From an uncultured beta proteobacterium (lineage in GTDB: Bacteria > Pseudomonadota > Gammaproteobacteria > Burkholderiales > Rhodocyclaceae), in NCBI GenBank assembly GCA_903917505.1, contig CAIXAY010000116.1, forward strand, positions 1 to 5,307: a stretch of 5,307 nt of DNA, in the 5' to 3' direction. Position numbers and translations under genes: made by a program. This document shows positions 1-5,307 of this stretch, piece by piece (within the stretch, counting starts at the first letter, position 1; the number at the start of each line of letters is the position of its first letter). The notes below the pieces were generated by a model, which did no database searches, had not been told where the DNA came from, and saw nothing but the letters and a program-made list of their open reading frames with translations.

Positions 1-756
1 GATGTCCAGAAGAGAAATGATCTTAGTTCGCGCCACAAGAGCGGGATAGAGTTCCATGGTATGCGAGAAGGATTCCTTCAAGGATCCATCGATGCGATAA
101 CGAATACGGAATTCTTTCTCGTAGGGTTCGAAGTGGATGTCCGACGCGCCGTCGTTGATCGCATCGAGCAGCATCTTCTGGATGAAGCGGACCACCGGCG
201 CGTCATCGACTTCGAGGCTCGATGCGTCGTCGGTTTTCTCGACGGCGTCTTCGTCGGCGAATTCGAGATTGATGTCTTCGCTGGTCAGGTTCTTGAGGAC
301 GTCCTCGGTCGATTCCGAAAGCTTGGCCACCAGCGGCGCGAGCAGGCTCTCGTCGACGATGACCGGGTCGACCGCCATGCCGGTCTGAAAGCGAATCTCG
401 TCGAGGGCGCGCAGATTGGTCGGGTCGGCGATGCCAACCGACAGGCGGTTGCCGCGTTTGTGCAGCGGAACGACGCGGTGCGAGGCAATCAGCTTGCGAT
501 CGATTGCGCTTTTCTGGATATGCTCCTCGCCGAAGGCGGCAAGGTCGAGCAGCGGATAGCCGAAGGTGTCGGAGGCAAAACGCGCGATGTCGCGCGAACT
601 GGCCTTGCGGCTGCTGACCAGCTGTTCGATGAACGAAGTCTTCGTGGCGGCGGCCTGCGACAGCAAGGCCTCGGCCTCGGCCTCCTTGATCCGGCCGGCC
701 TGGACGAGGGCGCGCGCGAGGCCGCTAAGCGATGACTGTTGCGGATTGGCTGCCAT
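1..756 (-). CDS. pilB: Type IV pilus assembly (extension) ATPase PilB, N-terminal part
   Basis: PilB is the cytoplasmic hexameric ATPase that drives pilin polymerisation at the inner-membrane base of the type IV pilus. The window holds the first 252 codons; the family is about 565-570 residues, so the Walker A, Asp/His boxes and Walker B lie beyond the left edge. Residues 1-150 resemble the N-terminal domain of P. aeruginosa PilB (GLARALVQAG near 12-21, HRVVPLHKRGNRLSVGIADP at 93-112). The c-di-GMP-type RLG signature of MshEN domains is not intact in the first repeat. An acidic linker (about 150-185) precedes DDAPVVRFIQKMLLDAI (184-200) and the family hallmark ASDIHFEPYEK (204-214), the start of the N2 domain. 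The ATG start is firm: an in-frame TAG lies two codons upstream (763-765) and AGAGGA sits just ahead of it, although its 3-4 nt spacing is short. The last ~25 residues before the edge diverge from proteobacterial PilB, with lower GC (see findings). The family call is very secure; PilB rather than GspE or MshE rests on the N-terminal match. Confidence 0.93.
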   Translation of the reverse strand, partial: MAANPQQSSLSGLARALVQAGRIKEAEAEALLSQAAATKTSFIEQLVSSRKASSRDIARFASDTFGYPLLDLAAFGEEHIQKSAIDRKLIASHRVVPLHKRGNRLSVGIADPTNLRALDEIRFQTGMAVDPVIVDESLLAPLVAKLSESTEDVLKNLTSEDINLEFADEDAVEKTDDASSLEVDDAPVVRFIQKMLLDAINDGASDIHFEPYEKEFRIRYRIDGSLKESFSHTMELYPALVARTKIISLLDI

Positions 757-827
757 AATCCTCTAAACGACAATGGAATGCGTCGGTGTACGACAAGCGC
801 AACGACTGCACGAAGTATGTCAGATCG

Positions 828-856
828 ATGATGCATTGTGTCGGCGCGTTTGTAAA
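828..856 (-). promoter_or_regulatory. Candidate sigma70-type promoter for pilB
   Basis: Read on the minus strand, TTTACA (851-856, 5 of 6 to TTGACA) is followed after 17 nt by CATCAT (828-833, 4 of 6 to TATAAT). Transcription would start near 821, giving a leader of about 65 nt before the pilB ATG at 756. The match is by eye in a short, relatively AT-rich pocket and could be chance. No good sigma54 site (TGGCAC-N5-TTGC) was found in the same interval. Confidence 0.35.
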
Positions 857-865
857 TACGCGTAT
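856..865. repeat. Perfect 10-bp palindrome ATACGCGTAT
   Basis: ATACG and CGTAT form a perfect inverted repeat with no spacer, sharing one base with the candidate pilB -35 box (851-856). The position would suit an operator for a dimeric regulator, but no regulator family is recognised from the motif. A single 10-bp palindrome is weak evidence. Confidence 0.3.
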
Positions 866-938
866 GCCGGTATCCGGGCCCCGAACGGCGTGCCTGGCCG
901 GGGTGGGGCGTGTCGAGGCGGGAAGCGTGGCCACGGGG

Positions 939-1787
939 CTAGAGGCGACCGAGCAGGACTTCGGAGACGAAGCGGCTGCCGATATAGGCCAGCAGCAGCA
1001 AGACAAAACCGGCCAGCGTCCAGCGCAGGGCGATCCGCCCGCGCCAGCCGTAAGCGTGGCGCCCGACCAGCAAGGCCGCGAAAATGGCCCACGAGGCGAA
1101 AGCAAAAAGGGTCTTGTGCTCAAAGAACAGGGCGCGGTCGAAAATGGCTTCCGAGAACAGGATGCCGCTCACCAGCGCGACCGTCAGCAGCGAAAACGCA
1201 ATGGTGATCATGCGGAACAGCACGGCTTCCATGGTCAGCAGCGGTGGGAAACTGGCGAGCGACTTGCTGAGTTTTCGGTCGTGCAGCCTGCGTTCGGCCA
1301 GGCTCATGAAAATGGCATGCAACGCGGACAGCGTAAACAGGCTGTAGGCCAGCATGGCCGTCGTGAAATGCAGCTTGAAGCCCCAGGCGTCGGCATGCGC
1401 GATCACGCGTACCTGCGGGAAGACCAGCGGCAGCACGGCGCACACTGCCGCGAGCGGCAGGACCATCGGTTGCAGGCCGTCCATCGGCGAGCGGAAGCCT
1501 TCCAGCCAGTAGATCAGGACGGCCAGCCAGAGCATCAGCGACAGCGCGAAACTGAACGAGAAGCGCATGCCGCTCGCGCCGAACAGGCCGTCGTACAGGC
1601 CGATGCCCTGAATCGCCAGGGCCAGGGCGATCGCTCCGCGTTCCCAGGCTTGCATCGGCAGCGCGGCGATGCCGCGGTCGCCATGGCCACTTTCGCGCCA
1701 GCGCGTATGCCAGAAATGCCACCCCAGCGCCGCATAAAGCAGGCAGGACGCGAGCGCGGGCAGAAGCTGCAGTAGAATATCCGACAT
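939..1787 (-). CDS. ypjD: Cytochrome c assembly/YpjD family inner-membrane protein
   Basis: A 282-residue polytopic protein with about eight hydrophobic segments (roughly 4-23, 50-70, 78-96, 107-123, 139-161, 189-210, 227-244, 254-272). Family marks are WGFKLH (135-140), EHKTLFAFASW (223-233), GWRG (247-250) and the AYIGSRFVSEVLLG tail, as in the Cytochrom_C_asm (CcsA/HemX-like) family. H140 and H224 sit at membrane-segment edges and are possible haem-contacting residues, which is inference. The WWD haem-handling motif of true CcsA/CcmC/CcmF is not present, so a direct role as cytochrome c synthase is unlikely; the exact role of this subfamily is not established. Divergent placement next to ffh matches E. 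coli ypjD-ffh and supports orthology. The ATG start is bounded by an in-frame TAG four codons upstream (1797-1799). No clear Shine-Dalgarno precedes it. Some annotators would name it ccsA. Confidence 0.88.
   Translation of the reverse strand: MSDILLQLLPALASCLLYAALGWHFWHTRWRESGHGDRGIAALPMQAWERGAIALALAIQGIGLYDGLFGASGMRFSFSFALSLMLWLAVLIYWLEGFRSPMDGLQPMVLPLAAVCAVLPLVFPQVRVIAHADAWGFKLHFTTAMLAYSLFTLSALHAIFMSLAERRLHDRKLSKSLASFPPLLTMEAVLFRMITIAFSLLTVALVSGILFSEAIFDRALFFEHKTLFAFASWAIFAALLVGRHAYGWRGRIALRWTLAGFVLLLLAYIGSRFVSEVLLGRL
1773..1778 (+). promoter_or_regulatory. Candidate -10 box for ffh, inside the ypjD 5' end
   Basis: TAGAAT (5 of 6 to TATAAT) on the plus strand lies 39 nt before the ffh ATG, so transcription would start near 1785 with a leader of about 33 nt. 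The context CAGTAGAATATCCG resembles many betaproteobacterial -10 regions (from memory). No good -35 hexamer is visible at 16-18 nt upstream. As only 30 bp separate the divergent start codons, the ffh promoter almost has to overlap the first codons of ypjD, which is where this box is. Confidence 0.4.
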
Positions 1788-1817
1788 TTTTGAAGTCTAC
1801 ACCAAGCCGGAAGCCAA

Positions 1818-3173
1818 ATGCTCGATAACCTGACCCAACGCCTTGCCCGCGTTATGAAAACGCTGCGCGGTGAAGCGCGACTGACCGAGGAAAATATCGC
1901 CGAGGCGCTGCGCGAGGTGCGGCTCGCCCTACTCGAAGCCGACGTCGCGCTGCCCGCGATCAAGGCCTTGATCGCCGCCGTCAAGGAAAAAGCCCTGGGC
2001 GAAGAAGTGATCGGTTCCTTGAGCCCGGGCCAGGCGCTGATCGGGGTCGTGCATCGCGAGTTGACGCGGCTGATGGGCGAAGCGCACGACGGCCTCAACC
2101 TGGCCACCCAGCCGCCGGCGATCGTCCTGATTGCCGGCTTGCAGGGTGCCGGCAAGACGACGACGGTCGGCAAGCTGGCCAAAATGCTGCGCGAGACGCA
2201 GAAGAAAAAGGTGCTGGTCGTCTCCTGCGACGTCTACCGTCCGGCGGCGATCGCGCAGTTGCAGACGGTCGCCGCGCAGGCCGGCGCCGATTTCTTTCCC
2301 TCGGCGCTGGACGAGAAGCCGGTTGATATCGCGCGTAGTGCCGTCGACTGGGCCAAGCGCCACTACCACGACGTGCTGCTCGTCGATACGGCCGGACGGC
2401 TGTCGATCGACGCGGCGATGATGCAGGAGATCGCCGAACTGCACGCGGCGCTCAAGCCGATCGAAACCCTGTTCGTCGTCGACGCCATGCAGGGCCAGGA
2501 TGCGATCAACACGGCCAAGGCGTTCAGCGAGGCCTTGCCGCTGACCGGCATCATCCTCACCAAGCTCGACGGCGATGCGCGCGGCGGCGCGGCGCTTTCG
2601 GTGCGGCATGTGACCGGCCGGCCGATCAAGTACGCCGGCGTCGGCGAGAAACTGTCGGGGCTCGAGGCCTTCCACCCCGAGCGCATGGCTTCGCGCATCC
2701 TCGGCATGGGCGACGTGCTGTCGCTGATCGAAGACGCGAAGAAAGGAATCAACGAGCAGCAGGCGGTCGAATTCGCCAAGAAAATGAAGTCGGGCAAGGG
2801 CTTCGACCTTTCCGACTTCAAGGAGCAGATCGGCCAGATGCGCAAGATGGGCGGCATCTCGTCGATGATGGACAAGTTGCCGGCGCAGTTCGCCCAGGCC
2901 GCAAGCCAGATGCCGGCGGGCGGCGAAGAAAAGACGATAGGCCGCATCGAAGGCATCATCAATTCGATGACCCCGGCCGAGCGCAGCAAGCCCGAGTTGC
3001 TCAAGGCCTCGCGCAAGCGCCGCATCGCCGCCGGCGCCGGCGTTCAGGTGCAGGAAGTCAATCGCCTGCTCAAGCAGTTCGAGCAGACGCAGAAAATGAT
3101 GAAGCAGTTCTCCAAAGGCGGCATGGCCAAGCTGATGCGCGGAATGAAGGGGATGCTGCCGGGAATGCGTTGA
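1818..3173 (+). CDS. ffh: Signal recognition particle GTPase Ffh (SRP54)
   Basis: Ffh binds 4.5S RNA and signal sequences emerging from the ribosome and, with the receptor FtsY, delivers nascent membrane proteins to SecYEG/YidC. The protein is 451 residues, close to E. coli Ffh. Order: N domain helical bundle (1-~95, with LREVRLALLEADV at 31-43); G domain with P-loop GLQGAGKTT (107-115), DVYRPAAIAQL (138-148), DTAGR (190-194), TKLDGDARGG (248-257) and GVGEK (274-278); methionine-rich M domain (~300-451) with finger loop near 341-370, the RNA-binding segment SRKRRIAAGAG (398-408), VNRLLKQFEQTQKMMKQF (414-431) and a Met/Gly-rich end. The usual GSG after RIA is GAG here. The ATG at 1818 has a modest GGAAG ribosome site 4 nt upstream and gives the standard N-terminus. 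It is transcribed away from ypjD and converges on the transglycosylase with a 5-bp gap. Confidence 0.98.
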   Translation: MLDNLTQRLARVMKTLRGEARLTEENIAEALREVRLALLEADVALPAIKALIAAVKEKALGEEVIGSLSPGQALIGVVHRELTRLMGEAHDGLNLATQPPAIVLIAGLQGAGKTTTVGKLAKMLRETQKKKVLVVSCDVYRPAAIAQLQTVAAQAGADFFPSALDEKPVDIARSAVDWAKRHYHDVLLVDTAGRLSIDAAMMQEIAELHAALKPIETLFVVDAMQGQDAINTAKAFSEALPLTGIILTKLDGDARGGAALSVRHVTGRPIKYAGVGEKLSGLEAFHPERMASRILGMGDVLSLIEDAKKGINEQQAVEFAKKMKSGKGFDLSDFKEQIGQMRKMGGISSMMDKLPAQFAQAASQMPAGGEEKTIGRIEGIINSMTPAERSKPELLKASRKRRIAAGAGVQVQEVNRLLKQFEQTQKMMKQFSKGGMAKLMRGMKGMLPGMR

Positions 3174-3178
3174 ACGCG

Positions 3179-3784
3179 CTAATTGCCCGCGGCGATGCGC
3201 TTGCTCGTGTAGGCCCAGCGTTTCTGCCAGGCGTCGCGCACGAGGTTCGGGTATTCCGCCTGTCCGAGGCTGCCGTTGTAGCGGCCGAGCGCGCGGTAGA
3301 GGTCGCCTTTTTCGATATCCAGGTAGTAGCGCAGGATGGTGCAGCCGTAGCGCAGATTGGTGCGCAGATGAAAGAGGTTGTCATCGCTGCGGCCGATGAG
3401 CTTGACCCAGAACGGCATGACCTGCATGAAACCGCGGGCGCCCGCCGACGAGACGGCGTACTTCTTGAAACCGCTCTCGACCTGGATCAGCCCGAGCACC
3501 AGCTGTGGATCGAGCCCGGCGCGGGTGGCTTCGTAGTGGACTGCGCGTAGCAGTTCGAGCCGGCTTTCGCGATCGGCGACGCGCTTTTGCAGGCGCAGCG
3601 ACATTTCACTCAGCCAGTCGACGGCATCCATCGAGTCGAGAAAAGAGCTTTTCGGCGGCGCCTGGTCGGAAATGGCATGCGACAGCGCGGCCTGCACGCT
3701 GGCCGATAGCGGCTCGTAGATTTGTGCGCCGGCAAAGGCGGCGCAAGGCAAGAGCAGCGCCAGGAGCAGCGCTAGCCGCCGCAC
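3179..3784 (-). CDS. Small secreted lytic transglycosylase (SLT family, GH23-like)
   Basis: A 201-residue protein predicted to cleave peptidoglycan glycan strands non-hydrolytically in the periplasm, forming 1,6-anhydromuramic ends. Residues 1-20 are a signal peptide (two Arg, then [17 protein letters not shown]). The SLT catalytic domain spans about 80-180: catalytic E103 in IQVESGF (100-106), [10 protein letters not shown] (115-124), [13 protein letters not shown] (143-155) and RYNGS (168-172), matching the family's ES, GxxGxMQ and AYNxG-type motifs. No LysM or other wall-binding domain is present. The GTG start at 3784 is chosen because GGAG (3791-3794) lies 6 nt upstream and the signal peptide begins there. 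Upstream in-frame sequence is Arg-rich and antisense-like. The gene overlaps the end of proS by 13 bp, so translation is probably coupled. Its specific cellular partner is unknown. Confidence 0.93.
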   Translation of the reverse strand: MRRLALLLALLLPCAAFAGAQIYEPLSASVQAALSHAISDQAPPKSSFLDSMDAVDWLSEMSLRLQKRVADRESRLELLRAVHYEATRAGLDPQLVLGLIQVESGFKKYAVSSAGARGFMQVMPFWVKLIGRSDDNLFHLRTNLRYGCTILRYYLDIEKGDLYRALGRYNGSLGQAEYPNLVRDAWQKRWAYTSKRIAAGN

Positions 3785-5307
3785 ACCTTGCTCCGCAGGA
3801 AGCTGCCGATTTCGGCGAGCGGGACCATCTGCACTTCGGCATCGGTGCGGCCCTTGTACTCGAGCTTGCCTTCGCTGAGGCCCCGTTCGCCAACGACGAC
3901 GCGATGCGGGATGCCGATCAGTTCCATCTCCGCGAACATCACGCCGGGGCGCTCGTTGCGGTCGTCGAGCAGGACGTCGACGCCGTCCGCCTTGAGCTCG
4001 GCGTAGAGGCTGTCGGCGGCTGCCTTGACCGTCGCGCTCTTGGCGTAGCCCATCGGAACGATGCACACCGCGAAAGGCGCGATTGCCGCCGGGAAGACGA
4101 TGCCGCGCTCGTCATGGCACTGTTCGATGGCGGCGCCGACGATGCGCGAGACGCCGATGCCGTAACAGCCCATCTCCATGGTCTGGCTCTGGCCGCTCTC
4201 GTCGAGGAAGGTGCATTTGAGCGCTTCCGCATACTTCGTGCGCAGCTGGAAAATGTGTCCGACCTCGATGCCGCGACAGACTTCGAGCTTGCCCTTGCCG
4301 TCCGGCGAGGGATCGCCGGCGACGACATTGCGCAGGTCGGCAACGGCAAGGGGTTCCGCGAGGTCGCGTCCAAAGTTGACGTCGGTCAGGTGAAATCCCT
4401 CGACATTGGCGCCGCAGACGAAATCGCTCATTACGGCCACGCTGCGATCGGCGAACACGGCGATGTCGCCAGTTCCCACCGGGCCGATGTAACCGGGTTT
4501 GCAGCCGAGCGCGGCAACGATCTCGTCGTCGCGCGCGAAGCGGAATTCGCCGACCACTTTCTGCGCCTTGACTTCGTTGAGGTCATGATCGCCGCGCAGC
4601 AGCAGCAGCGCGAAGGCGGGAGAGCCGGCTTCGGCCCGGTCGCGCATGACGGCGATGGCCTTGACCATTTGCGTGATCGGCAGCCCGAGAAACGCGGCGA
4701 CATCTTCGCACTTGACCTTGCCCGGCGTCGCCACCCTGGCCATCGCGGCGCCGGCGGCGGCACGGCTGAACGACGGCGCCAGCGCTTCGGCCAGTTCGAC
4801 ATTGGCCGCGAAATCGGAGGCCGGACAGTAGGCCAGCGCGTCTTCTCCGGAGTCCGCGAGGACGTGAAACTCGTGCGACCCGGTGCCGCCAATCGACCCG
4901 GTGTCGGCGGCGACGGCGCGGAATTTCAGGCCGAGGCGAGTAAAGATCCGCGAATAGGTGGCGAACATATTCGCGTACTCGCGCTGCAGGTCAGCGAAGC
5001 TCACGTGGAAGGAATAGCCGTCCTTCATCAGGAACTCGCGGCCGCGCATGACGCCGAAGCGCGGGCGAATCTCGTCGCGAAACTTCATTTGCACCTGGTA
5101 GAAATGCAGCGGCAGCTGGCGATAGCTTTTCACTTCCTTGCGCACCACGTCGGTGATGACTTCCTCGTGTGTCGGGCCGATGACGAAATCGCGCTGATGC
5201 CGGTCCTTGAAGCGCAGCAACTCGGGACCGTATTTTTCCCAGCGCCCCGATTCCTGCCACAACTCGGCCGGCTGCACCGCCGGCATCGACAGTTCAATGG
5301 CGCCGGC
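3772..5307 (-). CDS. proS: Prolyl-tRNA synthetase ProRS, bacterial type with editing domain, missing N-terminus
   Basis: This enzyme charges tRNA-Pro in the cytoplasm and hydrolyses misacylated Ala-tRNA-Pro. 511 residues are present and the frame stays open through the right edge (AGAIELS precedes the first Met at 5286). Alignment from memory to E. coli ProS (572 residues) puts about 63 residues beyond the edge. Seen, in fragment numbering: class II motif 2 region [18 protein letters not shown] (75-92); the INS editing domain between motifs 2 and 3 (~165-325), where K216, D287 and H306 correspond to E. coli K279, D350 and H369 of the editing site; [14 protein letters not shown] (326-339); motif 3 GCYGIGVSR (380-388); and the anticodon-binding domain (~410-511) with [23 protein letters not shown] (446-468). 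The usual FQLGTKYS reads FQLRTKYA (353-360). The true start is outside the window. Its last 13 bp overlap the downstream transglycosylase gene. Confidence 0.98.
   Translation of the reverse strand, partial: AGAIELSMPAVQPAELWQESGRWEKYGPELLRFKDRHQRDFVIGPTHEEVITDVVRKEVKSYRQLPLHFYQVQMKFRDEIRPRFGVMRGREFLMKDGYSFHVSFADLQREYANMFATYSRIFTRLGLKFRAVAADTGSIGGTGSHEFHVLADSGEDALAYCPASDFAANVELAEALAPSFSRAAAGAAMARVATPGKVKCEDVAAFLGLPITQMVKAIAVMRDRAEAGSPAFALLLLRGDHDLNEVKAQKVVGEFRFARDDEIVAALGCKPGYIGPVGTGDIAVFADRSVAVMSDFVCGANVEGFHLTDVNFGRDLAEPLAVADLRNVVAGDPSPDGKGKLEVCRGIEVGHIFQLRTKYAEALKCTFLDESGQSQTMEMGCYGIGVSRIVGAAIEQCHDERGIVFPAAIAPFAVCIVPMGYAKSATVKAAADSLYAELKADGVDVLLDDRNERPGVMFAEMELIGIPHRVVVGERGLSEGKLEYKGRTDAEVQMVPLAEIGSFLRSKVCGG
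3791..3794 (-). promoter_or_regulatory. Ribosome binding site of the lytic transglycosylase
   Basis: GGAG on the minus strand, 6 nt before the GTG at 3784, inside the last codons of proS. It decides the start codon: an ATG further upstream in the same frame (4066) would add 94 residues that read as an out-of-frame shadow of proS. Confidence 0.65.

Larger units (their letters stand above)
757..938. other. Intergenic region between ypjD and pilB
   Basis: This is 182 bp of noncoding DNA between two genes both read on the minus strand. It contains a candidate sigma70-type promoter for pilB (828-856), a perfect 10-bp palindrome CGTGGCCACG (926-935) just after the ypjD stop, and a second, ATACGCGTAT (856-865), touching the candidate -35 box. 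A GC stem (CCCCG at 879-883 with CGGGG at 899-903, 15-nt loop) lies downstream of ypjD but lacks a T run on either side, so it is not called a terminator. I see no small ORF with a convincing ribosome site and no RNA gene. The spacing suggests that pilB has its own promoter rather than being tightly coupled to ypjD. Confidence 0.6.

Noticed and set aside
61..735. Open frame of 224 codons on the plus strand opposite pilB
   Set aside because: The reverse strand gives an unambiguous PilB N-terminus over the same bases; no domain or ribosome site supports the plus frame.
884..899. Sigma54-like site (GGCACG on the minus strand) upstream of pilB
   Set aside because: The GC element has no matching TTGC at the required spacing.
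878..904. GC stem-loop after ypjD as a Rho-independent terminator
   Set aside because: The 5-bp CCCCG/CGGGG stem has a 15-nt loop and no T run following it on the minus strand.
786..1775. Open frame of 329 codons on the plus strand opposite ypjD
   Set aside because: Its composition is Gln/Arg/His-rich with no recognisable motif, and the opposite strand encodes a clear membrane protein; it is a shadow frame of GC-rich codons.
1788..1840. TAGACT as a ypjD -10 box on the minus strand
   Set aside because: It is only 4 of 6 with no acceptable -35 at 16-18 nt, and the resulting leader would be very short; not strong enough to list.
1929..2675. Open frame of 248 codons antisense to ffh
   Set aside because: It is entirely inside ffh, has no family motif, and is explained by the high third-position GC of ffh.
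3734..3754. Possible lipobox (LLPC) in the transglycosylase signal peptide
   Set aside because: Pro directly before Cys is unfavourable for lipoprotein processing, and a normal AFA/AGA cleavage region follows.
3785..4066. Longer transglycosylase start at an ATG 94 codons upstream
   Set aside because: The added segment is Arg-rich, reads out of frame through the proS anticodon-binding domain, and would bury the signal peptide; the GTG at 3784 has a well-placed GGAG.

Overview
This window looks like ordinary chromosomal DNA from a GC-rich proteobacterium, most likely a betaproteobacterium of the Rhodocyclales type (Dechloromonas, Azonexus or Accumulibacter-like). That placement is inferred from high third-position GC, the PilB, Ffh and ProRS sequences, and my recollection of similar gene neighbourhoods. 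It is not proven here.

Five protein genes fill almost the whole window. From left to right: the N-terminal 252 codons of the type IV pilus extension ATPase pilB (minus strand, cut by the left edge); a complete membrane protein of the cytochrome c assembly/YpjD family (minus); a complete ffh encoding the SRP GTPase (plus); a small secreted lytic transglycosylase (minus); and proS, prolyl-tRNA synthetase (minus), lacking about 63 N-terminal residues beyond the right edge. The only sizeable noncoding stretch is the 182 bp between pilB and ypjD, which holds a candidate pilB promoter and two perfect 10-bp palindromes. The ypjD and ffh start codons diverge across only 30 bp. ffh and the transglycosylase converge with 5 bp between stop codons. 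proS and the transglycosylase overlap by 13 bp.

The genes do not form one pathway. proS and the transglycosylase look like one transcription unit (translation plus cell-wall remodelling). ypjD/ffh is a divergent pair also seen in E. coli, and ffh serves cotranslational membrane targeting. pilB begins a type IV pilus unit running off the left edge.

I found no mobile element, CRISPR array, RNA gene or convincing undescribed system. The most useful oddity is the left-most ~125 bp, inside pilB, where base composition, codon use and protein similarity all shift together. This could be a recombination junction or an assembly chimera. Other points are architectural (overlap, very tight spacings) or single-residue deviations in ProRS and Ffh.
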